Shown: positions 33,701-48,700 of the stretch, piece after piece
Position numbering within the stretch: the stretch's first letter is position 1
How the letters are laid out: each line of letters starts with the position of its first letter
DNA from: Sitta carolinensis
Taxonomy: Eukaryota > Chordata > Aves > Passeriformes > Sittidae
NCBI GenBank assembly: GCA_032173965.1
Contig: CM063291.1
Coordinates: 20,091,649-20,155,648, forward strand
DNA length: 64,000 bases
Reading direction: 5' to 3'
Position numbers and translations under genes: made by a program
Notes under the pieces: model-generated
The model's input: the letters and a program-made list of their open reading frames with translations, nothing else
What the model was told of the DNA's origin: nothing
Databases searched by the model: none

Positions 33701-36700
33701 ACTGGAATTCCAGATTGAAATGATGATGCTATTGAGGAATGCATTCTTTCTTATAATGCCCCAGTTTCTTGTTAGTGTAGTGATTCTGTCATCTGGATAG
33801 CTCAGCCTTTTGTCAGGTGATGGGAGCTGAGAACTCTATAGTGTATTCTAGCTTTGTTTCCCAGATAAGAATTTTGGAAAAAAATATACTGCAGCCTTTA
33901 CTGCAAATAAAGCAAAATGTTCGTGTTTCAGGGCTGTAGATAACCAACCTGCCAGTCAACTTGCATGATTGTAGTTTTCCTGTACATTTTCAACAGGTAC
34001 AATAGAGCAGAAGCAGCTAAGTGTGTGTAAAAATCTTTTCTATTTAAATATATATAACAGATACCACTGCTTTAGGTAAAAGAACACAGAAAATTGTATA
34101 CTTTATGAATTATGGATAAATTATGTTTGAGAATGTTTTCATGGAAAGGCATGCAAATACTGATTCTGCAAATACATGCTGTAATGCAGAATGCTGCTAA
34201 AACAATCAAATGAACATTTGGCCATGTTTGCACAGCAAGGCCTTGCATTAAGGAGAGAAATAATTAACATTATGAATAAATGTAAATGAACAAAGGTGTC
34301 ATTTCTCATTTATTTTTAAATGAGCAGAGTCTTGTAGTGAAACATTTTGCTTGCTTCAGAAAAAAAGGAACTCTGGCCAGCGATGCTGGACTGTGTGTCA
34401 CTTATGTGTGGGTAATTTCTTAGTGAACAGTGGTGAATTGGGAGGGGAACAAAAAAATATTTTTTTGGCTATTGACCAAATGTAAGCATTCCAAACCCTG
34501 CAGATTTCAGGACCCTGATGCTTGAAAGTATTGGACACCAAACTTGCTGAACTGAGAGTGGCTGAAGAGCAGGTGCATTGCCAGTGATCTTGAAGGATGC
34601 AGCGGTGATCAGTGATGTTGAGCTTCAACAGTTTTGCTGCAGGGCCTGACACAACATAGGAGGGAGCACAGCACTGAGGGTGGTTTGTTGTCTGAGCTGA
34701 TGCTTTTTGCTCTAAACTTTGCTGGTTAGTGGTTGCAGTGCTTTAATTAAAAGTTGGGCTGCCTTCCAGAAGAAGCCATCTGGCTCCAGATTTGCTGTTT
34801 GAGCTTAGCAGGAATAGTAAATCTTAAGAAATACACAGTTTCTGGTGATGTTCCCTTTTTACAAAATAGCTTGAGGGAGAGTTTGTTTGTTCAGAAATGT
34901 AGCAAGAGTTTTCATGTGATTTCTCAAAATGTGAGGTCTGCTTATTGCATTTCTTTGGACTCTTCCTTTAAAGTGTTTAATGTTGGTGTACATGCTCCAC
35001 CAGTGGGTCCAGATAGAGGATGGCCATGCATGGATGTTTTAATCAATTAATTATTCTGTTTGTGTTATGTCTGCATCAGAAGGTGACAGTTCTACATCAT
35101 TCCTAGTAGGAGAATATTTTAAATTAAATTAAAGTAATTTTCCATTGTTTAAGTTGAAAACTACATGGTACTGTATGGCTTTTCACTTAAGAGCATCTTT
35201 TACTGTTGCCTGTAAGTTTGCAGCAGTACACTTCTGGTAATTCCTTATTTCACACTAGTTTGGGTGACATTTATGGTAGTTTTTCTTCTCACAGAAATGC
35301 ATCCATTAAAATGTGATTACATGGCTCTGCAGTCAGAAAGCACCTTAGCAATACGTTAGTAGCTATAAGGATTTTTTGTGAGATCGATTGCTGCTCTGCC
35401 TAATTAAATGTTTTAGCTCTCATGGTGGGCAGTAGCCAAATACTTGGAAAAGTCATGCGAAGTGGGGCAAGCATGGAAGCATTCCTTTCTTTGACAGATA
35501 ATGTGAATTTAAAAATATGTTTCCCAATTTGTGCTCTTTATGATTAGGGAAAGAGGAAGACTTAAATGTTCCATGTGTGGTTCTTGGTTTTATTTTAGTT
35601 TGGTTTTTTAAAAACAATTTATTTGAAACAACAGCTTCGAGGATTAATTTTGTTTAAACAAAACTAATTTTAACAGAGATTTTTAGGATACTCTTTTAGT
35701 TGTAAATAACTGGCTGAATTTATTCCAGGTGCCTATAATAAACTCAGCCAAAACTGTTCAAAGGGAGAGGAAGACTCCAGAAGAGGACCATGTATGGGAG
35801 GAAAGGAAGGCAAGATAGCAGGCAGAGAGCAGCAGGAGGGCACTGAGTAATTCTTGTGGAAATTCCTTAAAGCAGGGATGTGAGAAGCTTGTACTGCTTT
35901 GCCTTGCCACTTTCTGCTGAAGGATGGGCACTGCTACCTGAACCTGTGTGTAACACCAGCATGGTCTGGGAGCTGAGGGTGTGTCTGTGCAGCTCAGAAG
36001 AGAACAGGTCCAGCTGGGAACTGAAAACCAGCAAGGAGCAGCTCCAGTTAAATCGATTCACTGTTCTCTGAACGTGATTGGCGAGATGCTAACAGGACAA
36101 ATTGTGAGAGGGGCTCATTAAGTTCAAGAAGTCATGGTCAGAAGTTAATTGTAGGTATAACTTAGATTGACTCCAGGTGGATTGCCCCCTTAGCTGTGTT
36201 GTGGTAGCAAAGAGAACCACTGAAGTACTGCATCCTGTGTTAGTGGAAGCTCTTTGAATTCTTGGTGGTTTTCTGCTGGAGTGCATTGCTCCAGCACAAG
36301 CAAGTAAAACATTGCTTTACATGGCCTGTGTGCAAGTGTCTCTAAAGGAAGTATAAGCTCTCAGATTTACCAGAAATGAAGACTTGCCACTGGCAGGAGC
36401 TCCAAAGGAAATACTTTAGTCCTAGGAATAGAAGGGGAGACATTTACTCCTGTTGAGAAGTGTCTGTAGGCTCAAAAACCTGCTCCTGTGGTGGTCGTTC
36501 CCAAACTGCCAGAGGTGGCTGTGGCGATTGCATTTCTTAGAGTCCAGTTCTTTGGCTTCTAAACTGCTCTTTACCCTATGTATTTTTTAATGAGGGGAAA
36601 TAGTTTTCTCTGGTTTCCTGTGAGTAAGCAGGAAAGAATATGTGAAGCCGATTTCCATTTTCCAGGTTAAAAGTATGTTGATTATATATCTTTCTTACCA

Positions 36701-39700
36701 ACTGATTCTGCAGTGTCCTCACTTATCATTTGTTTGTTTCACTACTTGGTTTATGAATGTTTATTTGATTTATATATTTTGTATCCTACCATGTGCATAA
36801 TGTACTGAAAGGACCTGGAGCAGCAGCTCCAGGAAAAACTGAGGTTTTCTTCTTTAATCTCCTTGAAGAGTGCTTTGGAGCTGTATGCTGTAGGGTGTCA
36901 TAGATGTTAAAGCTTTTAGGGGTACAAAGAGCTAAAAGGTAAAATAAAAATTCATCTTTCTCATTGCTAAACTGAGATTGCAAATTGCTGAGCCAGAGAG
37001 AGCACCCAGGAGAATGGGGAAACATGAGTTTTTGTTTGCTGTGCTGTTTGTGCTTTGTCTTCTCATTAGCTGCTTTTGGGGCCAAAATATAATGGCCAAG
37101 GAATCTTCAGTTTTACTGGACCGGCAGTGTTCTCATGTGAAAAATGAAGACAATTCTGTGCCATTGCTGTGCTTTATGCAGCACTTACTGTATGCTTTTT
37201 TTAAGGAAATGTGTTTTTTGTTGCTTTCCATTCTTTTGCAGCTGTGCCTTGCACAGGTGCCCTCTTGTGAGGAACAGAATAAAAAACTGTTTGAAATTAG
37301 GTTGTCTTTAAAGAGTAAACATAGTCATCTTTTCCACAGATAATGCTGTCATGCGCTTTTGGAGAAGGTAGGAGGAAGACTGGCTACAAGATAAGCACTC
37401 CATGTGCTAACAAGCTGAGGGAGTTAGAGGAGTATCTTCTTATCAGTGTTAATTTTTTTGTTCTTGAACAGTCCTTGTTACCAGGTCAGGTGCTTGTCCT
37501 AGACTGACAGATGAGGATGAATGTTGAAATAACAATAACTTTTCTGTGAGAGCATCTGCAGTGTTGAATACCTTCATTTGTCTTTTCTTGGTATTTGTAT
37601 ATTGTCATTTAACATGCTTTTAAATTAGTTTGAGCTCTGAATCAAGGTTGTGTTTGAATTCTTCCTCACTTACTGCCCATTCACATTTTTAACTGTTGTC
37701 TTATATATTAGGCATTAATGTTGGATTTTGGTTTTTTTTGTTTTGTTTTAAATATGATTTTTCTATAGAAGCTAGTTAGCTCATGGGATCATCAGGAAAT
37801 ACAGTATGTAGATTTAGTCATTAAAGCATGAGGCATTGCAATACATTATTTATTTGTTGGTTTCAGCTGGTAAGAAAGCAAGTTAAAAGAAAATGGGAAT
37901 CTTCCAGAATGCATATGGGATTTTTTCCCATAATATAGATCGTAGTTTTATGTTCAAACAGTGCTTTGTGTGTAAAATATAAAATGCTGCTGCATTTTCT
38001 AAAGTTGGAGTGTAAAACTGAAGAAAAGGAATGCATGAGACTACTTCTAAAGAAAAATTCTGGCATGAGAATCATGGATGTGCATGTGAGCACAAGGTGC
38101 ATCTGGTGCACTGTGGTTATTTCTTTTAAATCATACTGATTTTGAGTGATGATACCTTGGTGATCTGCTTATTATTTGTGTTGGGTTTATTATTGCACTT
38201 GGAATTACTGTGTTCAGTACCAAGGGCGCGCAGAGATCTCACCAGAGCTCTGCTTCCATGTGCTGCAGGCTGCGACTCGGCAGGACATGACCTACTGGCT
38301 TCAGGAGCTGCAGCAGCGGCGGTGGGAATACTGCAACAACCTGGACGCGGCCAAACGGGACAGCCGGACCTCCCCCACACCCAGTGACTTTGCCAAAGGT
38401 CTCGTTGCCAAAGACAGCCTTGGTACGTTGGAAACTTGAGTGAGAACAGAGGGCACGGCTCTCTTCAGTGTCAGTTCATTGATACAAGGTGTTGCACTGG
38501 GGTAGAGAACAGTCTTAAGTTTTTTCACATCTGTTTATCAAGTAACTCTATGTAAACATTGCATATGCTACAATCATTTAACATAAATGTAATTTTAGAT
38601 GTGATTTTGTATCCTTTACAAAGGATTTCTTGAAAAAGAGATTTGTAGAAATTAAGTAAAATTGAGTAGTCTTATGATTAGGTTTCATTAAGTTTAGATT
38701 AGATGTCTTTTAGTGGTTGTAATATCTTTAAAAGTTAATATGGTAACTAAATATCCTGAGATGTAAACTCCAGTTTTCAATGGGAACAAGTATATTTTAC
38801 ATTCTGAAAGACTGTACTTTGTTCCTGAAAAGGTATGGTATGGTGGATCTGTCTGTGATGAAAGTGACCTGCCTTTCAAAACTGGAAGCCAGTCTGCACT
38901 GATATTACATAAGTGAAATTCAGTCTTTGAAATACCTTTAGGCAAGGAAAACGTAATTCTACACTAGTATTAGAGTGACAAAAATCTCTGTACATTATAC
39001 AGAGTTATTCTGCATTTTTTACTACATTGCGCAGGTACTTGGGAATTGTTTTATTCCTCAGTCCCTACAGAAATTAATTCCTTACTGATTTCCATTATCC
39101 ATAAATAAGACTGAATAAAATCCAGTTCTGTGCCAAGTTAGGCATTAGTAAGGGTCTCCTGGGTTTAAGCAGTTTTGAGGTCATACATGTTTCATCAGCA
39201 GGTGTCACATTTGATTGATGTCCCTTTGCTCCTGCTGTAAACCCAGTGGTGTTGAGTTGTCAGACCTCGTCCTCTCCTGAAGTTCAGGTCCTGCTGCAGT
39301 GTTGTCCTCTAACAGTTTGCTGCTCTCCTTTGAGAGAATGTGCTGCTTGTGGCTGCTGGCTCAAGACAGCTGACCTCACGAGTGTTTGCTGGGTGCTCAG
39401 CTGGGCCTTTCAGCCACCACAGGCAGAGCCCAGCTCCTCCCTTTGCTGGTGCAGGGCTGGCCCTGCCAAGTGCTAGTGCAGGGTCTGCAGGCAGCAACAA
39501 TCAGCCTCTTCTCCAGGTCAGTCTTTTGGCCAGTGTGGTTTCCAGAAGCGGTTTGTTGTAGGGACAGGTGAGTGGCAGGATTAGCCCAACAGAATTGTTG
39601 GGAATGCCAACTGGGATGGTTTAAGATTCCTTTTTTGGCAGCAACAAGTCTGGGTAGCGGCTTGTCAGACTATTTGCTCTGGAGCACATGTATTGGTGGG

Positions 39701-42700
39701 CAAAAAGTTTTTAAGAACATTGAGTTTAGTGAAAAATTCTTCAAAGTATTTTTCATAGTGGGATACGGGAAAGTTAATATTAACAAAAATTGTACTGTAG
39801 GATTTGTTGTGGAGGTGCCTTACTACCATGGAAGTCAAGTAATTTCTTTATAGGATGTGGGATTATTATTTTTTTCTTGAAATCGATTGAATGTTAATGT
39901 AGTTTTGTTAATTTCAGTTCTTAATTTGCATTAATAAAACCTGCAATGCCATGCATTTTTCAGATTGATGTGTTTTGAAGTAAGTTCCAAAACGAGGGTT
40001 TTTTTTTTTACTTGGAGGTGGCATGAGCAGCCACACATTTGTTGTGCTGTGTGTACTTTGCAGTCCATGCCTCTAACCAAGCTCTTGGTTGGTGTGGGCC
40101 AGGGATGATGTCCAGTGAGCAACCTCAAGGTACCACATTCAGACAATTTGCATGTCTGGAAGGGGAAATGCATTTGTTGGGAATTCAGCTCTTGAGCAGT
40201 TCCTTTATCTGGGCCATCCTCTAAAGGGACTTTGCAGAATCAGACAGGTGATCAGACAGGTGCAGGATCAGAAGATGAAACAAGCTGTAAGTGTAAAGGC
40301 AGAATGTTAGTATTCTACCCTGGCTTTGAGTATCCATACGTTTTTGATCTGTGTGTTGTGGGTTGGTTTTTTTTTTTTTCTTTGGGATGTTTGGATTTTC
40401 CAGGAGTGGGGAGGGGGCAGAGGGGTTTGTTTTGTTTTTGTTTTTAATTATTATTTTGTAGTTAAAACCTATTTATTATCTTCTTTATTAGACAGTAATT
40501 ACGATCCCATGTTTAGTTTTATGTAAGCTGTTTTAGCTGAACTGTACTTGGTTCAAACAGCTACAGTGCAAAAGGACTTGGAATTCCCTTTGGCTGATAA
40601 GGACCTGAAGCATCTGTTCACAAAAATCAAGGCAGTGTAACTTGTACCTCTGTTTGAAACATGACATGATACATTTCTGTGTCACATTTCTCAAGGGTTT
40701 GAGAGATTCCTAGTGTCAGTGATCTTTAATGCTTCATATTCTTAATCACAGAATGTTCTTTCTACTTCTAATCTTTGATACTCGATAAAAATAACCCTCT
40801 GCTGAGTAATTGAAGGGTATGGTTTGCTTGAAGATAGTCTTGCTGCTGGTGCCAAGCAATTGTCAGAGCAAAGGCTCAAAGACTCACCAGTGATAAAAGA
40901 GGGCATCATAAATTCCTAGGGGTTTATTTATGTCAGAGCCCATCCAGTATGTTACTTTCTAATACAAATGTTGAATCAAGTCTGAGATTGTTGTCAGAAA
41001 CTTTTATCCACTTTAGTACTTTGTGAATTACATTAAGAAGAATCTGAAAATTGCATTTGGGTTTGTTTAACTTGACTTTTCAGAGGGTTTGTAGAAGGCT
41101 GTAAACTGCCTTATGCTTCTCTCTAATGGTTTTGCTATTCATAGTATAGTTTGTATTCTGGATGTTTTTACTCCCTCTGCCTTCTGGAGGGAGAAAGCAG
41201 CTCTCCAGCCTAATGGAAACACTAAGGCAGCACAGCCACTGCAGGTTGTGCAGTCTGTGTTTGCCAGGGTGGTGTGTAGTAGCCCTGGCTGGCTGCTTGT
41301 GTCAGCCTGGCTCCTCTGGCCATTGTGAGCTGTGACTCAGGGACGAAGCTGGGAGCCTGTGGGGTTTGCAGAGCTGTGCTGCAGCTCCACATGGCCTGGC
41401 CATGAGCCCCCCCTTGCTCCAGTGCACAGGAGAGTTGGCTGGGATGGGTTGAGGAGGAGCTGCATTCAGGATTCCTCACTGGTGTAGGAGGTGTCCCATG
41501 CCCTGCAGAGCTGTGCCAGCATTCTTGGCTCTGGCAGTGCCCAGCCTGGACTGCCACAGGTCTGTAAGGCTCACTGACTTGCAGCAGTAGTGTCACTTTT
41601 AGGATGAGTAATTTACAGGATGAAGCACACGCTGAAAGCTGGGTCAGTGTTTTTGTGATACTGTTCTGGACTTAGTTCTGGTTGGCTACTTTGTAAATCA
41701 CTGATGAAATAATGCTTAGTGAGCATCAAACAGTTCCTGTCTGTTATCAGAAATATGTGGCTGCTGTGAGATCTGGCTGAGAAGTTTGCTATTTTTAAGC
41801 TTTGTTTGAACTGAATGTTTTATAAAGTTATGTTGCAATTTAAAGTAAAACCTAAACAGTATCACTAGCAGACTTAGCAGTATATGAGACACTATTCTTT
41901 TACTTACTGAAGGTTATGGGGGTTTTTTTCTGTTTGGTTTTTTTTTTTTTGTGTTTTTTTTTGTTTGTTTGTTTGTTTTTTAATTAATTTTTCTTTCTTT
42001 TAATATAGATTTGAGTATCCTAAGTCAAAATGCTTCAGCAGAGAGAGCTAGAAATATTCTAGCTGTGGAGACTTCTCCTACAGACCTGGTGGGGGAACAA
42101 GCAGCTTCCCAGCCTGCACCAGCCCAAGCAAGTGCCATCAATTTCTCACTTAAACAATGGAGTACTGAGATCAAGTAAGTTGTGAACCTGGGAGGAAGAG
42201 TTACCATGAGATTGGTAGTTCCCTGGCCAAGACTATTTCCTACATCGGTATGTGGTCAGTGGAGCTTCTTAGAATGATGGGAGGTGATGGGGTGGATTTG
42301 TTTTTGTTGTATTGTGTCTCTTTAAGTAAACTGTTTCATTACTCTGTTTAGTGTTTGGAAGTATAAGGGAACATTATTGTGTGGCATCACTGATATCTTA
42401 AACGGGAGACTCAAGTCTTGTACAGCACTTCCAGTGATGGTTTTTCTCTCTGAACCCCAGCAGTTGTTGAGTTGTTGACGCTGAGTTGTATTCTCAGACA
42501 CTACTGCTTTTTCATGGAACTGCCAATTCCTAACATTGTAGTAGTTGTAGTACTCAGTGCATAGGAACTATTTTTAGTGATGAAAATCAAACCAATATAA
42601 ATCCTTATTTTTTGTTCTCTTCTTAAAAGAAATGAAAGCACTGGGCACAGATTTGAAGTGGGTGTAGTTTGAGTTCCTGAGCAAAAATGTGGCAGACCTC

Positions 42701-45700
42701 TTCTGAACAACATCAAAACTCCTCACTCATAATGAATTTGCTCTTTACTATTAATTGCTTTAAGGAAGGCAGTCCCATTGGTTTTCAGTTCTCCTGCTGG
42801 GTTTCTTTTTGAAGAATTTTATGCTTTGCTTTGCCCACATAGATGGATTTTACACTTCTACTTAAAGCATGTCACAGTGATAGTAGAGAGGAGCTCACAA
42901 AGCAGAGCTGTTGCTTTGGTTAACCAGACCACGTCCTTCTTGAGCGGGGAGAAAAATATTCATTTTCATCAGCAGTGCCAAATTAAACAGATCCCTTTTA
43001 AAGCTTTCTGGTTTAGCACAGAGATCTGAGAGGTTACCAGATGGTGTTGGTTTTGACTCTCTTTCTGGCTGTTTTTGGTTTTTTATCCCTAGTGTTGTGG
43101 TTGTTTTCCACCCTTCTCCAGCAGTTCTGTGCCATTTGGGACAGGGGGATGATCTGAGAGCCTTTGGAATGTGTGTGCCCTATCTAGTGTCTTACTGGAT
43201 TGTGATTAGTTACAGCCCCAGTGTTAGAAGATGGATCAAAGTGTGTCTAAAACTGCAGAGAGTTTCCTCTCTTGCTGCGAGCATATTTTTGTTTTATATT
43301 TATTAGTTTGTATTAAGGTGTGTAGATGTCTCAGTCAAAGCCTTATCCCTTCTCCTAAACACATTCACACTGTGTCTGACAGAGAAGATATTGCTAAAAT
43401 AGCTGTTTTTACATCCTAGGTAGCAGTTGTGATGTAATAATGTAATAATAAAAATAAGAAAAATGTGTCTTGGAGTTAAGGAAATATATTATCTATATTG
43501 TCTATATATTTACAGTAATTAAAGTTGAAATATGCTTCTCTACTTTTAAAAATGCACTTTTAAATACTATTTGATACATACAGACATTTAGGCTTCTTTT
43601 TCATTTTCATGCTCTCAGCTACTTTTTTATGCATAATATAGATTTAGAAACATACTGAATTATAGTAGCCTCCAGCAATATAACCATAAAATAAGACTTA
43701 AACTCCAAACATTTAAAAATAGAGACTCTTTAGATCATACGATTGGCTCTTGCATAGGTTGTCCGATTGTGCTTAGGAAAATAGTGTTTTCAAATTTATC
43801 TGTTTAATCTTTCATCTTATTTTAAACTAATGGGAGCAATGAAGGAGTGCTGCTTGAGTGCCCTGAACAAACCTGTGCAAAAGCATTACAAAACTCAGCA
43901 TCAGATATGATTTTTCATGGGCCTAACAGCAGTTCTTTAAAGGGGCTTTTCTGGAAGTCACTTGACTTGTTCTTTGTGGGTTTTTTTCAAGCTTTAGAAG
44001 GTGGTGTTCAGGCTTTTAAATTTGAGGCTGAGTGAGTACAGAGCAGGCAGTTTGGAGTTGCCTAGTAAGAGATCAGCCACCATCTGGAGAAGAGATGTAT
44101 AGATGCCAAGGGACACTTACTAAGACACTCACTGATACTGGGTACCTAATCCATTGTCAGGAAATATATCCATTATTGCCCAATTTGATCTACTTAATTT
44201 GTGTGGAACTTATGTAGAAAGAAATTAGGTTTCTTGCCCCCACCAGGAATTGTAATTCTTTCCAGAAGAAAATTAAATCTGTCTTTGGATTGTTCTTGTG
44301 TAGTTGAACAAAGGCTTTACAATACTGAGCTACGTTAATACTCATGGATGTAAGAGTGGACATTCTTGAGCATGTGATGGTTGTGGGGGAGCTGGGTGAG
44401 GTAATCTCATCCTTCTGGGAAATGTATTGTTCTCCTATAGAATTATCTGGCTGGAACTCAGAGAATGCCCCTGAAATGTTCTTGCAGATAGTTGACCGTG
44501 TTCCTCCATAGAAAAGAAAAGCTGCAGAGGAGTCTTGTCATCAGCGTTTCAGCTGCAGCAGGTCTCTTGGATGATCCCAAGTTTTCCATTAATCCCCAGT
44601 ATGGAACTATAACATACATGTGTTTTGACTGCATGCTATTTAATGCTTGGCAGTTACCCTAAAATTCTAAACTACAACTGATCAATAAAGAGATGCTGCT
44701 TGTAAATCCTAACTTTGTTTTGTACTTGCCAGCTGCAAAAACAAGGCTAAAACAGGGGGATTCAAAAGACCATGGCATTAAAGCAAAATAATTCTTCTGT
44801 TCTTGGAATTTAGCACCGTTGATTGCAATTGCTGTTTGGTAGCGTACGCCTTATTTTGTTTGAGCTTTTATTTGGTATTGGTTTTGTCTGTGTTTTTAGC
44901 TTATTTTTAGTTTGCACTGTTTGAACTATGAAAAGCCCCTTATAAAAAGAATGCAAAATGGAGAAATATTGATCGCTTTTTCTGGCTGCCTTTTTCACAG
45001 AAATTCCATGTCCTCCTTAAGAAAAGGAAGTAACGAAAATCGCAAGAGTGTATTTTATACCACTGAGGAGTGGGAACTGCTGGATCCAACCCCAAAAGAC
45101 TTGGAGGACTCAATGGCTCTGGAAGAAAAGAGGAAACATGTGGCAGAAGGAAATAAAGGTAGAGGTGGAGGAACGAAGGGGATCATATGCCTTACCTTGT
45201 TTAGCATAGAGTACTATGTTATGTCTGTCTCTAGGAAATAAGTGGAAGCTTATTTTTTTCTTCACAAACCACATCCACAGATCTGTAAACTGTTTTTAAG
45301 AAAATCAATTCCTTATGTTGTGTTTGCTTTACAAGTACAAGAGAATGAAGACAAAGCCTTGTTATTCACTGTTATGTGTTTCCTGAGCGTGCTACTGGGT
45401 TGTTTTGATCCATGAGCTGCAAAGTAACAAGGTGAAGGGAAAGGCTAATGTTTGTAATTACTCACTTGAGCGTCACCTGCTGAAGCAGAATTGACTTTAG
45501 ATTCCATATATACCTGTTACATTGGCTTTCTTCTGAAATGGGGCAGAAGCAGGGATGGACACAAAGCAATAGCTCATCTGTGTATTGTAACTGGGTCTCA
45601 GATTTGACCAGTGTCTAGAATAACCTTGTCAAGATGTTTTTACATCTCTTTAAGTGTCACTTTAGGTGACATCCAAGCAATTTAATCTTAGAAAACATCC

Positions 45701-48700
45701 TCTACGTAGAGCTGAAACCTTACATTGAATCCTCTTACAGGAGCAGTAGGCTGTGATATCAGAGGTGGTTTTGCTGTGATTATTTGAAGCAATGTTTACT
45801 TTCTATGGTTAGGGATGCCATTTATTTTCTGTAATGAATTGTAAAATTCTCTTCATGTCTTATATGAAAAGTGTTAATTTATGAGCCAAGTCTTTTATCT
45901 GGGAGGGGAGAAGATTTTGAGCACTTTTTTCCCCACCAAAGGAAGCAAATTGGAAAATGAGGCATGTTTAACACTATTGTATTGAGTGGTTTGAAAGCTG
46001 CTCAAAGTCTAGTGTTAATGAGTATTTTTTTTAAGGAAATCTGAATGCTTTGAAATGCCTTTTTACTAAGTGAACTGAACTAGAAGAAATTGTTTTATGC
46101 AGGACTGACTAGTTCAGCTTTTCCATTTGATTTCGGCCGCATTCCACACAAAGCAAGGCGCCCATTGAAAGATATGATTGCATCAAGCAAAAACCGCAGC
46201 AGCAGCGACTCTTCCCCAACAGAGTGGTGTTCTGGCAATGGGAACAGACTGGTCTCTGAACTGCAGCTGAAGTATCAAAGCCAGCAAGAAGAGTTGGAGA
46301 AGCTGAAGAAAGATCTTTTGAGCCAAAAGGTAATTAAACCTTCAGGCAATGTGCACAAAAGCAAATGGGTCTGGCAAGTGATTGTGAGTTTAACCTTTAT
46401 GGCCATCTCACTGCGTTAAGACCTGGTTGGTTGTTATAAAATGATGGTTCTAAACAAATCTTTGTGTACAAAAAGTCTTTAAACAAGGAGGACCATCTTT
46501 TACATCTGTTGAAGGTAAGATCCCTGAATAAAACTTCCATTTGTACACTGTTCATTGAATTGGTTTATCCATCTTCCTTACTCTGTGAAGTTAACTTGTT
46601 TGGTGTCTGCCAGGATTCTGGCTGATAGTCATAGCTTCTTTTTCCATATGTACATAAAATATCTGAGGAACTTCTCCTTTCAGATTCCTTTGTCTTTTGA
46701 TTCTTTCAGTGCTAGTGCAGCAGGTGGGAGATAGACCTGGCTTCTTTCTCTCTTCAGGATGGGATTTGTAAGATAGGCCTCAGTATAGTGTGTGTATAGA
46801 CTGCACTCACATGGCGGTCATGCTTGTGTGCCCTCATAACTCCAATTTATTCAATAACTTGGTTTTATCTACAAGAACTTCTACTCATTTTAAGAAGAAA
46901 AATGTTTTAGGTATTATGTGGAGCTGCTACTTCTGCTATTTATATTTTCCTTTGTGTGAGGTGATTAAAGGGAAACCAAAGAAGGAGTCTGAGCCCCATA
47001 TTTATACTCATTTTGGGCATTATCTTTCCTAGGAGTACATTTGAGCTTCTGAGCTTGCTGCTGTGAGAAATCTTATCGGGCTAGTGCAACACTGCAGTCA
47101 CAGCTGCTTCTGTTTTAATAAAAGAAAAAATGGTGTCTTAGGTAGTCATTTCTGTGGCAGGATTTTCTAAACAGCCTTTCGAAGACTTCCTTTTTGGCAA
47201 AGCAGCATTTGTTTTTTACCTTCTTCTTTTTCCTCTGCATTCATTAGAGAAGAGAGCTCTTAGTTACCTTTGCTTTTTCCATTCTGTAACATTAACTTTT
47301 TGGGCTTAAGCCTCTTCCTGTTCATCCTACAACAGGGCTACTTGTAAGCAAGGCTTTTTTCAGCTTCCAAGTAACTGCTGGGCATCAGCTGTCCACTCGT
47401 TTTCCTGTTGTAGGCATTTCAGGCAGGATCCTTAGCTCAGTGAAGGACACTGCAGACATCTATGCAGGCCAATTATTGTAGGGTGTTAGCCTGCTAAAAA
47501 TCATGTTGTAAAGTGTTTCCTTTTTACTTCAAAACACCAACATGAGGTCTCAACCCATTCCAGAAACTATTTTGCTTGATGTTATATTTCTAAGCTATAA
47601 AATTTAGAAACTTAAAATTTCATCAGGTTTTTTTACTGTTGTTTTTTAATTCTCAGGAACTTGTTCGACTTCTGCAGCAAACTGTCCGATCTTCCCAATA
47701 TGATAAATACTTTGCAAGCCGCCTTTGTGAGGGGGTTCCTAAAGATACGTTAGAGCTGTTGCACCAAAAAGATGATCAGATTTTGGGTCTCAACAATCAG
47801 CTTGAAAAGTTAAATCTGGAAAAAGACAGTCTCCAGCAGGAAGTCAAGAACCTGAAGTGTAAAGTTGGAGAACTCAATGAACAGCTGGGAATGTTGATGG
47901 AAACTATTCAAGCTAAAGATGAAGTCATCATGAAACTCTCCCGTCAACTCAGCGAATGTGAGGGCGGTACATCCTTTCAAAGTGGAGCAATAAGTTCTCT
48001 CATGGCCACCTGTACTAATAAGGAACTACAGGAACTGGACAGACTAAAAGTAAGAGCATTGTCTCTATCTTGATGCATAGGGGAATCTCTTCTCCCTTTT
48101 AGTCAGCTGTACTGTTTGAGACCACTGCAGTGTTTCCCCAGGATGCTCATCAACAGAGGTTTTCACAGCTTGATACCTCCACTTTGAGCTGTTATGTGAC
48201 AATCTAACCAGAACTTCCTTCCTTTGGGCCATCTCTAATGCAGGGTCCTATACTTTAACTAAATTAGTTATTGGAGCAGATGGGATGTGAGAAATAAAGG
48301 AGCAGGAAGGATTAAGGGTAAGAAGAAAATATAAGCATGGAAGAAAACAAACAAGAAAGCTCGGTTTGGGGTTTTTTTTGTTCTTTTTTTTTTAATTTTA
48401 AATACCAAAAGTGAGGCAACAAAGTGCATGTGGAAAAGCAAAGGGAAACTCTGAGGAGACAAAAAAAGAGGGAGGAGTACAAGTACCTGTTTAACTAAAG
48501 CTGCTACAGCTCCTACTGATGTTTTATTTTTATTCTTTAACATACCTCTCTGAATGTGTCACAAGTTCTTAATGGCGTTACTGAAGTTACCCACTTTGCC
48601 CTAACAGGCTTTTTTGCCTTTGAGTAAATTTTGTATTTCAAATTGATTAGCAGTCCAAAGAATTTGGAATATAAATAAGTTGCTTAAAATATGTATGCAT

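Noticed and set aside
41222..41596. 124-codon minus-strand open frame in TBC1D2B intron 2
   Set aside because: It has no recognisable domain, lies inside an intron antisense to the gene, and is composed of low-complexity Gln/Ser/Pro-rich sequence.
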